This document shows, in pieces, positions 9,715 to 18,527 of a DNA stretch of 50,035 nt. How positions within the stretch are numbered: the stretch's first letter is position 1; every line of letters begins with the position of its first letter. A program made the translations under genes and the position numbers. The notes below the pieces were generated by a model that was not told the DNA's origin, did no database searches, and worked only from the letters and a program-made list of their open reading frames with translations. This DNA is from CAYOXX01 sp964408025 (lineage in GTDB: Bacteria > Acidobacteriota > DATKUA01). The stretch spans positions 1 to 50,035 of the forward strand of contig CAYOXX010000013.1 of the NCBI GenBank assembly GCA_964408025.1, read 5' to 3'.

Positions 9715-10944
9715 CTAGAAATCGATCTGGAAGCGCGACTGGAAGAAGTTGGCGCTGCCCACATCTTCGCGGTCGGCGTAAACGTAGTTGAACATGAAGC
9801 GTGTGACGCTGTTCAGATACCAGTTCAGCGCCACGGAAACGGAATTCAGGATTCCGCCCTCGATGAGACCGTCGCTCAATTCCAGATGCGAGTATCGAAC
9901 CGCAACTTCCCAGGCGCCGGTGCCGCCGCCGGGCATGAACGGTCTGCTGGGACGTACGCGGTCGAAAGCGCCCGTCGACTTCTTGTAGCGACGGTGGTCT
10001 CCGGGAGTAAGGAAGAAGCTTCCGTATACGTAGTAGCCGTTGAGGTTCGGATCCCCATAATCGGGAGCATCGACCAGAGCCGTCATCACCTCGCCCTGCA
10101 GCGAGAGGAGACCGTAAACCAGCGCTCCCTCGACGCCGAAGATGTTGGCGGAGTTCGCCGCGAAGCTGCGGGTATCGAGGAAGCGGTGCGTGAGGTGCAC
10201 CTCCGGTCGCTGGCGATAGCGGATGCCGCCGCCCTCCTGGATTCCCTGGTAGTGGTAACCGAAGCCAACATGCAGCAGGTCGCTGCCCTCGAGCCACGGC
10301 AGAAAGGTCACGCGGGCTGAGAAATTGTACGTGTCTCCGTGGCTCTTGGCCTCGCCGTAATCATCGGCGTCGGTGAAGACGCCCGCCCCCCAGGTGAGGC
10401 GCTCGTTGCCGCTGTGGCCGAGGATGGCAAAGCCGGTGTTTCTGGACGGCGAGAAGATGTTGGGGAGCGACCGCTCGAGGAAGGTAAGATACTTGCTGCT
10501 GGTCAGCTCCTCGAGACTGAAGGGCTCCTTGAAGTGGCCTATGCGCAGCGTCCCGAAGGGGAGATTGGTGATGCCGAGATAAACGTCCTTGAAGTCGACG
10601 TCGCCGCCGGTAAAATCGTACTGCACTTTGAACTCGACGTTACTGAATACGGTCCCGGAGAAGAAAAGGCGCGCGCGGCGGAACTCGTTGCCGCTCACGA
10701 TCTCGCCGACCGCATCCTCCAGCTCGTCATCGCCGGAGCCCCACATCCAGTCGTTCTGTAGGCGGCCGCCGAATTTAAGCTTGAACTGCCCGTCCGCCGA
10801 CTCGACACGGAACCCCTCTTTCCACTCAACCGTGAAGCCGACCTCCTCGTCGCTGCCGCCGCCATCGCCTGAAGCGCGTACCGCCGCTACGATGAATAGC
10901 ATCACGGTCAATACCACTGCTGCTGCGAAAACTACCCTCGTCAT
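9715..10944 (-). CDS. Phosphate-selective porin (OprP/OprO family)
   Basis: A 409-residue outer-membrane beta-barrel. It has an N-terminal signal (MTRVVFAAAVVLTVM, ending near ASG), the family start FKLKFGGRLQNDWMW, alternating amphipathic strands, and a C-terminal aromatic residue (RFQIDF) as in BAM substrates. The preferred start is ATG 10944, with AAGGA about 10 bases upstream; an in-frame ATG at 10968 gives an odd hydrophilic leader. Its place between phoR and pstS and its own candidate Pho box indicate phosphate or polyphosphate uptake across the outer membrane. Confidence 0.88.
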   Translation of the reverse strand: MTRVVFAAAVVLTVMLFIVAAVRASGDGGGSDEEVGFTVEWKEGFRVESADGQFKLKFGGRLQNDWMWGSGDDELEDAVGEIVSGNEFRRARLFFSGTVFSNVEFKVQYDFTGGDVDFKDVYLGITNLPFGTLRIGHFKEPFSLEELTSSKYLTFLERSLPNIFSPSRNTGFAILGHSGNERLTWGAGVFTDADDYGEAKSHGDTYNFSARVTFLPWLEGSDLLHVGFGYHYQGIQEGGGIRYRQRPEVHLTHRFLDTRSFAANSANIFGVEGALVYGLLSLQGEVMTALVDAPDYGDPNLNGYYVYGSFFLTPGDHRRYKKSTGAFDRVRPSRPFMPGGGTGAWEVAVRYSHLELSDGLIEGGILNSVSVALNWYLNSVTRFMFNYVYADREDVGSANFFQSRFQIDF

Positions 10945-10982
10945 GTCGTCATCCTTCTGTGGCCACAAAGGTTCTAACTACC

Positions 10983-11004
10983 GCCGGCACTTTCCTTTGC
11001 CGGC
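10983..11004. other. Hairpin in the porin leader
   Basis: GCCGGCA and TGCCGGC form a perfect 7-bp stem with an 8-base loop, between the Pho box and the porin start. No T-tract follows on the minus strand, so it is not a standard terminator for phoR. It may stabilise or regulate the porin leader. Confidence 0.5.
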
Positions 11005-11025
11005 GCAGGGAAAATGGCAGCCCTA

Positions 11026-11054
11026 CTTAAAGGAATGTTAAAGGTGGGAAAAAG
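11026..11054 (-). promoter_or_regulatory. Candidate Pho box upstream of the porin
   Basis: Minus-strand repeats CTTTTTC, CTTTAAC and CTTTAAG are spaced exactly 11 bp apart, 82 bases upstream of the porin ATG and just downstream of phoR. It matches the box in front of pstS in period and in the CTTT core. The -10 expected 9 bases downstream (CATTTT) is poor. Confidence 0.72.
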
Positions 11055-11079
11055 TATTGTAGAGAAGTTGATCAGCGGA

Positions 11080-12885
11080 TCAGGTGTGCGCGCCGCCACG
11101 AAGCCGACCCTGATCGCTCAGAGGGATGCGGACGCGGAAGGTGCTGCCCCGCCCCGGGACGCTCTCCACAGAAACCTGCCCTCCGTGTGCCTGCACGATG
11201 TGCTTCACGATACTGAGGCCCAGTCCGGTGCCGCCGAGCTCCCGCGAGCGAGCCTTGTCAACGCAATAGAAGCGCTCGAAAATGTGCTCCTGCTCCCGCG
11301 GCTCGATGCCCACTCCCGTGTCTTGGACCTCGATCACGGCGCTGTGCCCTTCGCTTTGGACCCGGATCCGTATCGTTCCGCCGCGAGGCGTGTATTTGAT
11401 GGCGTTGTCGACGAGGTTTTCGAGGACTTGGCGCATGGCCGCCTCGTCGCAACACGCCACCACCTCCCCCGGAGGAAGCTGTATTTCGACGCTTTGTCCC
11501 TTGGCCTTCGCCTCCGCGAGGAGGGGTTGCGCTGACTCCCGCACGATATCGCGGAGATCTAGCGCTTCACGCTCGAAAACACCCTCGATCGACTCGACCT
11601 GCGAGAGTATCAATAGGTCGTCGATCAGCCTCGAGAGGCGCTCAGTCTGGCTGCGGACTTTGGAGAGGTAACTTACTTGCTGATCCGAGGGCATCCCCGG
11701 ATCATCGATAATCGTCTCCACCATACCCCGGATGGCGGCCACGGGCGTCTTGAGCTCGTGGGAAGCGTTGCTGACAAACTCCTGCCGGACCCGGGACAAA
11801 CGGTGCAGTTCAGTGACGTCGTGCAGCACCACAACAGCACCGACCATCTCTCCCTCCTGGTCCTTCAAAGGAGCGGCGCAGATCTCGAGCTCGCGATCCG
11901 CGGGTAGCCTAACGAGCTGAAAATCACCCGTCGTGCCCCCGTTTCCCCGCAGCGCGCTCTCCAGCGCCTCGTTGACCTGCCGCATGCGGGTCACCTCCCA
12001 TATCCGCTGACCAACGCTGCTCAGGGGGGTTGTGCCGAGGATTCTGGCCGCTACGTCGTTCATGTGCAGCACGCGTTCATCGCTATCGACCGCCACGACA
12101 CCTTCCAACATGCTGCTCAGGATGGCGATCAGCTTGTTGCGATCGTTCGTGATCGTGTTCATCCGCTCGCGCAGTTGCTCCGCCATCGAGTTGAAAGCAG
12201 CGGACAGCCTCCCGATTTCATCCCTGGAGTGGACGCTCAGTTTGTGATCGTAGTCGCCGGCGGCAATCGCCTCGGCAATCTTGGTGATGGAGACAAGGGG
12301 ACCCGTAACCTGCCGAGAAACGAAGAAACCAAGGGCCAGGGCCACTACGACGGCGATACCCGCCCCGCCGACTATAATCAGACGCAGGTTACCAAGCCTC
12401 TCCTCGAGAGCCGTCAGGGGCAGCGAGGTCCTGACAAATCCCCTAAGCCTGCCTCCGGAATGGACGGGAAGGGCGACGTACATCATAGAGACGCCGAGCG
12501 TGGCGCTGAAACGTGTGCTGGAGCCCAAACCGCCGGCCCGGGCTTCCCGGATCTCCGGACGATCCGCGTGGTTTCTCATCCTGGAGGGGTCTTCCTCCGA
12601 GTCGGCGATAACCGTCCCGTCGGCCCTTACGACAGTCAGGCGGGTATCGATCCCGGCCCCCAACACGACGACTCGTTCCTGCAACGAGAGATCGGCGTTT
12701 CCTTCAAGGACGGGCTTCGCAATATCGAGCAGTAGGGTTGCACCGTGGCGGAGTTCCGCTCCGGTCTCTTCAAGCGTAACCCGCTCGATCTGCCGTGCGA
12801 CGGAGAAGCCGAGAACCGCAGCTACGATTAGAATAACTAATACGTATCCGGCAAACAGCTTCCAAAGGAATGGGGATCTGAGCAT
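11080..12885 (-). CDS. phoR: Phosphate-sensing histidine kinase PhoR
   Basis: A 601-residue membrane kinase. Membrane segments are at about 8-29 and 168-189 and flank a periplasmic domain of about 135 residues. HAMP is at about 190-245 and PAS at about 250-358. The HisKA box SHELKTPVA has phosphoacceptor His376; the ATPase has N box LVDNAIKYT (491-499), G1 DTGVGI and G2 GGTGLGLS. This is the long PhoR form with an extracytoplasmic domain, unlike the short E. coli type. It starts 5 bases after the phoB stop, so the two are co-transcribed. Confidence 0.93.
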   Translation of the reverse strand: MLRSPFLWKLFAGYVLVILIVAAVLGFSVARQIERVTLEETGAELRHGATLLLDIAKPVLEGNADLSLQERVVVLGAGIDTRLTVVRADGTVIADSEEDPSRMRNHADRPEIREARAGGLGSSTRFSATLGVSMMYVALPVHSGGRLRGFVRTSLPLTALEERLGNLRLIIVGGAGIAVVVALALGFFVSRQVTGPLVSITKIAEAIAAGDYDHKLSVHSRDEIGRLSAAFNSMAEQLRERMNTITNDRNKLIAILSSMLEGVVAVDSDERVLHMNDVAARILGTTPLSSVGQRIWEVTRMRQVNEALESALRGNGGTTGDFQLVRLPADRELEICAAPLKDQEGEMVGAVVVLHDVTELHRLSRVRQEFVSNASHELKTPVAAIRGMVETIIDDPGMPSDQQVSYLSKVRSQTERLSRLIDDLLILSQVESIEGVFEREALDLRDIVRESAQPLLAEAKAKGQSVEIQLPPGEVVACCDEAAMRQVLENLVDNAIKYTPRGGTIRIRVQSEGHSAVIEVQDTGVGIEPREQEHIFERFYCVDKARSRELGGTGLGLSIVKHIVQAHGGQVSVESVPGRGSTFRVRIPLSDQGRLRGGAHT

Positions 12886-12890
12886 GCAGG

Positions 12891-13589
12891 CTACTCCTCC
12901 TCGTCGCGAAAGCGGTAGCCGATGCCGCGGATGGTTTCTATGAGCTCCCTGTGCGCCCCGAGCTTCTTACGAATTGCTCCTATATGAACATCGATGTTGC
13001 GGTCGATCACGTGGATGTCGTCCCCGAATACGTTGCCGAGCAGGAAATCGCGCGAGAACACGCGGCCGGGGCGGGAGGCCAGGTAATGCAGAAGGCGGAA
13101 CTCTCTCAGGGTGAGAAATATTTCATTTCCATCGACCTTGACTTCATGCCGGTTGGTATCAATCAGCACTCCTCCCCGCACGATGCGCTCGCTACTGACC
13201 AGGCTCTCCACCCTGCGCGTCCGGCGCAGCACAGCCCTGACGCGGGCAACGAGCTCCTTGGGACTGAAGGGCTTCGTCACGTAGTCGTCCGCACCGATAC
13301 CCAGGCCGAGGACGACGTCGCTTTCTTCTCCCTTCGCCGTGACCATGATAATCGGTATCGAATCCGTCACGGGGTCCGACTTGAGAAGCCGGCAAACCTC
13401 GAGGCCGTCGAGGCCGGGCAGCATCAGGTCGAGCAGAACGAGATCGGGTTGTTCTCTTTTGATTATCCGTAGCCCCTTTTCGCCGTCCCTCGCCGAAATG
13501 ACCTCGTACCCCTCTCGCGAGAGGTTGTACGCGATCACCTCAAGGATATCGCTCTCGTCCTCGATGGCGACTATTTTCTCTTTCTGCAT
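12891..13589 (-). CDS. phoB: Phosphate regulon response regulator PhoB
   Basis: A 232-residue OmpR/PhoB-type regulator. In the receiver domain E10, D11, phosphoacceptor D54, T84 and K106 are all present. The C-terminal winged helix (about 130-230) contains the typical LTLREFRLLHYLASRPGRVFSR and IRGIGYRF. It should bind the three boxes described here. A candidate box 41 bases upstream suggests autoregulation. Confidence 0.94.
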   Translation of the reverse strand: MQKEKIVAIEDESDILEVIAYNLSREGYEVISARDGEKGLRIIKREQPDLVLLDLMLPGLDGLEVCRLLKSDPVTDSIPIIMVTAKGEESDVVLGLGIGADDYVTKPFSPKELVARVRAVLRRTRRVESLVSSERIVRGGVLIDTNRHEVKVDGNEIFLTLREFRLLHYLASRPGRVFSRDFLLGNVFGDDIHVIDRNIDVHIGAIRKKLGAHRELIETIRGIGYRFRDEEE

Positions 13590-13912
13590 CGGCCAAAACC
13601 GGGACCAAACGAGTACTGTAGGCGAAGATGGTAAAGCCAGTGTTAATGTAGTGCAAAGGTTCTGTCAACTGCGCCGGCCTGAGCCCGAGGGCATTCCGGT
13701 CCGCCCGCCGCGGCGGAGCCACTCGAGGCGAACATCTCGGTGCCGCGGGCGAGCGCGTCCAGGCGGCCGGCACCGGTTGACGGCGACGGCTGATGCTTCA
13801 ACCTCTAAAGAGTATGTGGTATCGTTCGCGAGAGCTGGTCTCCTGGGGCAAGGTGACAGGCCGGACGAAAACGGTTCTTTACGGACAGCAAAACCTGCGA
13901 GGGTAAAATCCC
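13590..13912. other. Divergent intergenic region between phoB and the ammonia-lyase gene
   Basis: The phoB side holds the Pho box at 13630-13658. The rest (13659-13912) is GC-rich with no gene, RNA or terminator I can support. It should include the promoter of the forward-strand lyase gene, but no convincing boxes stand out. Confidence 0.6.
13630..13658 (-). promoter_or_regulatory. Candidate Pho box upstream of phoB
   Basis: Minus-strand repeats CTTTGCA, ATTAACA and CTTTACC start 11 bp apart; the middle one is weakest. Nine bases after the last is TACAGT, a possible -10, the same spacing as at pstS. Confidence 0.7.
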
Positions 13913-15436
13913 ATGGCACTAGTTTTAAACGGAACGGGACTGACGATTGAGGACGTGGTAAACGTCTCGCGTTATGGAGAAAAAGTAGAGCTGGCACCCG
14001 AAGCGTTGCAGAGGATCAAAGAATGCCGGGCGATGCTGGAGAAGAAGATCGAAGCCGGGGAAATCGTGTACGGCGTGAACACCGGCATCGGCGAGTTCTC
14101 CGAAGTCGTGCTCGATGACAACCAGATTAAGGACTTCCAGAAGTACCTGATCTACAACCACGCCGCCGGCGTCGGCGATCCCGCCCCCATCGAGTACGTG
14201 CGGTCCGCCATGCTGGGGCGGGCAAACGTCCACGCGCACGGGAAATCCGGGTGCCGCCCGGAGATCACTTCAACCCTGGTGGAAATGCTGAACCGCGGTG
14301 TGACCCCCTATGTCTGCCAGAAGGGTTCGGTCGGGGCGTGCGGCGACCTGGCCCCGATGTCGCAGATCGCCCTGTTGATGCTGGGCGAGGGCAAGGCGTA
14401 CTACGAAGGACAACTGCTGGAGGGAAAAGAAGCGTTGGACAGAGCGCGTATTCCGGTGCCCGGGCTGGAAGCGAGAGACGGCCTGGCCACCATAAACGGC
14501 TCCAACCTGCTCACGGGAATGAGTGCGATATTTCTTTACGATGCAGAGAAATGGCTCAAGCAGGCCGAAATCGCGGCCTCCATGACACTGGAAGCGCTCA
14601 AGGCGAACATGAAGCCCTACTACGCGCGGCTCCATGAAGTCCGCGGTTTCAAGGGCGCCGTGAGGTGTGCGGCGGCGATACGCAAGTGCGTCGAGGGGGG
14701 TGACCTGTTCGAGGGTAAAATCAAGTGCAAGGTGCAGGATGCGTACTCGATGAGATCAACTCCGCAGGTGATCGGGACGGCGCACGATGCGCTGGCCTAT
14801 GCGCGCTCGCAGGTAGAAATCGAGCTGAACGGCGTCGGAGACAATCCGGTTTTCTTTCCCGACGAGGACCTACAGTTGTCCGGTGCGAATTTTCAGGGGA
14901 GCCCCGTCTCGCTGCCTATGGACTTCGCCGGGGCCGCCGTCACCATGATTAGCGTTATGTCGGAGCGGAGGATGAACAGACTCAACAATCCGGCGCTGAG
15001 CGTCGGCCTGCCCGCCTTCCTCACCAAGGGAGGGGGGATGTTCTCCGGCTTGATGCTTAGCCAGTACACGGCGGACTCCATGGTGGTCGAGCAGAGGATT
15101 CTTTCGAATCCCGCTTCCATTCAATCCATCCCGGCGGCAGCCGACCAGGAGGATTTCGTTTCCATGGGCATGAACACCGCCATCAAGAACTTCCAGATTC
15201 TCGATAACGCCTACGTAGTGCTGGGGATCGAGCTAATGGCGGCGGCGCAGGCGTTGGACTTCCGCGATTACAAATTCGGCAGGGGCGTCACGAAAGCCAA
15301 GGGAGTGATACGCAAGTATGTAGACTTCCTCGACGTCGACAGACCGCTGTATGACGACCATACAAAGATGAAGGAACTGGTTCGGACATGCGAAATTCTT
15401 GAAGAGGTAGAAAAAGAGGTCGGGAGCCTGGGGTAG
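13913..15436 (+). CDS. Histidine ammonia-lyase family enzyme with Ala-Cys-Gly MIO triad
   Basis: A 507-residue MIO-enzyme homologue of normal length. The catalytic-loop Tyr53 lies in YGVNTG. His83 in NHAAGVGDP is the HAL-type substrate residue, QDAYSMRSTPQV is at about 275-286, and QED at 412-414. The electrophile-forming triad, usually Ala-Ser-Gly, is Ala142-Cys143-Gly144. His83 and the QED favour histidine over phenylalanine or tyrosine, giving urocanate and ammonia. No other hut genes are nearby, so a degradation pathway is not shown; an aminomutase or another aromatic amino acid lyase is possible. Confidence 0.85.
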   Translation: MALVLNGTGLTIEDVVNVSRYGEKVELAPEALQRIKECRAMLEKKIEAGEIVYGVNTGIGEFSEVVLDDNQIKDFQKYLIYNHAAGVGDPAPIEYVRSAMLGRANVHAHGKSGCRPEITSTLVEMLNRGVTPYVCQKGSVGACGDLAPMSQIALLMLGEGKAYYEGQLLEGKEALDRARIPVPGLEARDGLATINGSNLLTGMSAIFLYDAEKWLKQAEIAASMTLEALKANMKPYYARLHEVRGFKGAVRCAAAIRKCVEGGDLFEGKIKCKVQDAYSMRSTPQVIGTAHDALAYARSQVEIELNGVGDNPVFFPDEDLQLSGANFQGSPVSLPMDFAGAAVTMISVMSERRMNRLNNPALSVGLPAFLTKGGGMFSGLMLSQYTADSMVVEQRILSNPASIQSIPAAADQEDFVSMGMNTAIKNFQILDNAYVVLGIELMAAAQALDFRDYKFGRGVTKAKGVIRKYVDFLDVDRPLYDDHTKMKELVRTCEILEEVEKEVGSLG

Positions 15437-15558
15437 CAAGGCTCGTGCGTGCCCTCCGCCCGCTCGCGTGATGGGTTCCGCCAAATGCGCACAAGCTCGT
15501 CTTGTAGGTTATCTAATTTCAGCTTCCAATCGTTAATCGATTCTTAGGAATGACTAAT

Positions 15559-15582
15559 ATCTCCCGCGAGTGACAGGTGGAG
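15559..15582. repeat. Direct repeat copy 1 (left edge of cassette A)
   Basis: This 24-base block matches 23 of 24 positions with 24891-24914 beside tRNA-Ser and 22 of 24 with 20881-20904. It sits where the base composition changes from GC-rich core to AT-rich cassette A, so it looks like a left boundary or attachment-type repeat. No integrase is visible. Confidence 0.7.
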
Positions 15583-15607
15583 AAAGAATTATCATTTTCA
15601 TCGGCCA

Positions 15608-15638
15608 TTACCACATGATGCCGTTTCTGATGTATAAT
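15608..15638 (+). promoter_or_regulatory. Promoter of the SAP-BrxD-BrxHI operon
   Basis: A perfect TATAAT (15633-15638) lies 34 bases before the first ATG. TTACCA at 15608-15613 is a possible -35 with a 19-bp spacer, longer than ideal. The -10 is convincing and the -35 is not. Confidence 0.5.
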
Positions 15639-15672
15639 GCGATAGACTGAAGCCAAAATCTCGGGGGGAAAA

Positions 15673-17229
15673 ATGCGTCTTGATGAGTTGCTCTCTTCGT
15701 TAACAGATGAGAATCTTGAACATTTAGCGAGAGACAAAGTCTCTGATGTAAAGCATATTCGTCTTCCTCGAAAGGTTCTAATAAAGGAAATTCACGAAGC
15801 GCTGACAAGCTATTCATATATCTCCAAGACTTTGTCAGGAAGATACCCACCAAGTTTCCAAATGGTATTAGTTCTTCTAGGCATTGACATGCATTGCTGT
15901 CCTGTACAGGATTTCAGAAAGAAGGTAAGCGAAGAAACAGAAAAAATGATCAATTTAGCAAATGATATAATTTCTGGCAATAAGAAAAAACAATACGAGC
16001 TTTACTTAAAAATGCTTTACACAGCATGGGAGTCAGAGCTCTCTATTGATGTATCCGAAGAAGCACTCCTTCGCGCTTTGCGATACGAGCTGCACTTAAC
16101 GTATATGGAGCACATCGTGCTCATGCATCATCCGGATCTAAGATCCTTGTGGGATCATGATGGAGCGTATGAGAAAGAGAGAAACTATTTACTGGGTAGG
16201 GGCATTATCTTGTCTACAGAGATTGATTATCTCATCGCTGAAGAGATTGCACCTGTAATCAGATCGGCTTGGCAAATCGAATTAATCGAGAACCAGTATC
16301 GGCGCTTATTAAATTATGTTTCAATTGAAGAACTCTATAATTTGCTCAAACTTAACCGTCTTCCAGTGGCTGGTAATAAGCAAGATAAAATCAGTACAAT
16401 TTTTTCTTCGTTAATTACCCCAGGAAGCCTGTTAGGTCAAATAAAAATAACAAAGCTACAGAAGCTCTGCAAAAATATTGGTTGTGCAATTTACGGGACT
16501 AAGGAGGAAGTCATCGACAGAATTTTAGGATATGTTTCTATGGATTGCGATCTTGAAGAAAAGCTACCAGAGGAGTTTGAAGAAGAAATTATCAAGGAGG
16601 TAAAGGAGCTTAATGAGAATTCCTTCAAGCAATTAATGTTGTCTTTAAGTTTCAGTGAATTATATCAGATATGTTCACACTTGAGGAATGTGAAATCCTC
16701 TGGGAAAAAGGATGTGAAGATTAAAAATCTTTGGAATAGTCCATATTCTGAAAGAACAATGCTTAAATTACTTAGGAACCAAGAGTTGTCTGAGATTTGC
16801 GCAAGGCTTGGATTACATCGAAGCGGGAATAAGCATGATTTAATCGAACGTCTTATCGATTTTGCGCGGAGTGATAAGAAAACAGGGGAGGAAATTATTA
16901 ACGAGCAAGAACCAGAGGTGCATGTAATTGACGATTCTGACGTAAATACAGGTAATAGTCTGATCGATGATCTTGTGGAGTATTCAAATATCTCGAAAAT
17001 GTACCCGGAGCTTGCTGACGACGAGAAAATCGTACTTAGTTTTCTGGTCGAAATGAAATCTCTAAATGAGAGTGAAATTGATAGGATGATAAGCAGCTAT
17101 GGTTTGAACTGGTTTTTACCGAAAGCTCACATGAAAGAGCTGAAGGATAATCTTGAGAAGCTTGATCGAAAATATCATATAGAGATAAAGCCATTTAAAT
17201 ATCACGATATTTATGAGGTCGTCGTATGA
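15673..17229 (+). CDS. Multi-SAP-repeat protein, first gene of a BrxD/BrxHI cassette
   Basis: A 518-residue cytoplasmic protein that I do not recognise as a whole. Four stretches fit a SAP-like helix-extended loop-helix pattern: about 217-246 (GNKQDKI), 259-286 (YGTKEEVIDRIL), 325-353 (SSGKKDVKI) and 370-396 (LGLHRSGNKHDLIERL); residues 1-40 may be a fifth, degenerate one. SAP modules usually bind nucleic acid. Residues about 450-518 form a mixed helical end that loosely recalls a TerB-C or winged-helix tail. A G-rich ribosome site precedes ATG 15673. Its stop overlaps the next start in ATGA, so translation is coupled. It is AT-rich. A DNA-recognition or scaffold role for the ATPase and helicase is inference. 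Confidence 0.8.
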   Translation: MRLDELLSSLTDENLEHLARDKVSDVKHIRLPRKVLIKEIHEALTSYSYISKTLSGRYPPSFQMVLVLLGIDMHCCPVQDFRKKVSEETEKMINLANDIISGNKKKQYELYLKMLYTAWESELSIDVSEEALLRALRYELHLTYMEHIVLMHHPDLRSLWDHDGAYEKERNYLLGRGIILSTEIDYLIAEEIAPVIRSAWQIELIENQYRRLLNYVSIEELYNLLKLNRLPVAGNKQDKISTIFSSLITPGSLLGQIKITKLQKLCKNIGCAIYGTKEEVIDRILGYVSMDCDLEEKLPEEFEEEIIKEVKELNENSFKQLMLSLSFSELYQICSHLRNVKSSGKKDVKIKNLWNSPYSERTMLKLLRNQELSEICARLGLHRSGNKHDLIERLIDFARSDKKTGEEIINEQEPEVHVIDDSDVNTGNSLIDDLVEYSNISKMYPELADDEKIVLSFLVEMKSLNESEIDRMISSYGLNWFLPKAHMKELKDNLEKLDRKYHIEIKPFKYHDIYEVVV

Positions 17230-18527
17230 TCGTTCAAGCAGAAGATTTACGTGCCCGGGATATCATCCAGGCTCTGCGAAGCGGCACTGTTCCTTCGGTT
17301 GGTGTGAAGGAATTGGCGGTTGGATGCGGCAAAATTATTAAAGAACTCCGTGAGCAGCTTGAATATGTTCGAGAAGATCGATCAGATTACAAGTTCATTC
17401 GAGGAGGCTATGGGGCCGGTAAAACGTTCATTTGCTCTCTTTTTAGACAAATCGCGCTGGAGAATGATTTCTGTACATCGACTGTCATCGTTAGTCCTGA
17501 TCTGCCATTAGATAAGCAGAACAAAGTATATACTGCCATTGTTAAGGGAATTAGAACAAGCGAGAAGAAGCACAATTGTGCTTTCCCCGATGTTTTACAG
17601 CTATGGCTGTGGAATCTTCATAAACGCATTGAAAAAATGAGTAAGTTAAGCTACTCAAACAAAACACAAAGACAAAAATTGGTGCAGATTGTATCCGAAT
17701 CAATAGTCAGTGATCTCGGTAAAGTTGGGACAGATTCTGGTTTCGTGACTGCAATTCAAAGTTACTACATAAACCGAGCTAGTCAGAATCACACGTATGC
17801 AAGTTACGCTCTTTCATGGATTCTCGGAGCGAGCGAAAATATTACTACTTCAATGAAATCGAAGCTTGGACTCAGAGGGGAGATAAGTTCAGAGATGGGT
17901 TTCGCATTCTTGAAAGGAATACTGAAATTGATTCGAGACCTCGGCTACGCCGGATTAGTAATTGCTATTGATGAAGTAGAAACGATCATGAACTTGCCGA
18001 GTTCTAAACAACGCCAAGAAGCACTTGAGACCATTCGTATTATTGTCGATGAGGTCGGTCGGAACACTTTTCACAGATGCCTCTTTCTCATTACAGGTAC
18101 AGACAAGTTCTTCCTGGACGATCGATACGGCTTGCCTTCGTACGAAGCACTCAAGGACAGAATCGATATTCCTGGTTTGAATATCGAACATCAATCGCTC
18201 AAACAACCAATCTATCTCGTTAAGCCATTGCAAGAAAACCAATTAATCGAAGTGGCCAAGAAAGTTCGCAGTATCCATGCTAGCGCCTATGACTGGTTGG
18301 CGGAGAGTAGAATCTCCGACGAAGACATTCAGAGATATGCTTATCTTATGGCGAGTAACTTTGGCGGATCTATAGAGCAAATACCACGCGGTTTTCTCAG
18401 AGGATTCATATACGTTTGTGATCTGCTCCAAGAAAATGAAAATCTCACTATTGAAGACGTCTTTGGTGACCCCCGTTATCTAACCGACCAAGTTCATGAG
18501 GTGGAGTCATCTAGAGTTAGAATATGA
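17226..18527 (+). CDS. brxD: BREX BrxD-like ATP-binding protein (DUF2791 family)
   Basis: A 433-residue P-loop ATPase. Walker A GGYGAGKT is at 60-67 and Walker B LVIAIDE at 244-250, preceded by the family-like GLRGEI and LIRDLGYAGL. A sensor-like FLITGTDKFF is at 287-296, and PRGFLRGFIYVCDLL lies near the end, as in DUF2791. BrxD is known from BREX types 2 and 6, usually next to the BrxHI helicase, as here. Both ends overlap the neighbouring genes in ATGA, so all three proteins are probably made together and act as a complex. No PglX, PglZ or BrxC lies beside it. Confidence 0.85.
   Translation: MIVQAEDLRARDIIQALRSGTVPSVGVKELAVGCGKIIKELREQLEYVREDRSDYKFIRGGYGAGKTFICSLFRQIALENDFCTSTVIVSPDLPLDKQNKVYTAIVKGIRTSEKKHNCAFPDVLQLWLWNLHKRIEKMSKLSYSNKTQRQKLVQIVSESIVSDLGKVGTDSGFVTAIQSYYINRASQNHTYASYALSWILGASENITTSMKSKLGLRGEISSEMGFAFLKGILKLIRDLGYAGLVIAIDEVETIMNLPSSKQRQEALETIRIIVDEVGRNTFHRCLFLITGTDKFFLDDRYGLPSYEALKDRIDIPGLNIEHQSLKQPIYLVKPLQENQLIEVAKKVRSIHASAYDWLAESRISDEDIQRYAYLMASNFGGSIEQIPRGFLRGFIYVCDLLQENENLTIEDVFGDPRYLTDQVHEVESSRVRI

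Noticed and set aside
10983..11004. Rho-independent terminator of phoR
   Set aside because: The stem is good but no T-tract follows on the minus strand, and it lies downstream of the porin's Pho box.
15519..15853. Short reverse frames at the start of cassette A
   Set aside because: They overlap the promoter and the start of the SAP-repeat gene and share no similarity with known proteins.
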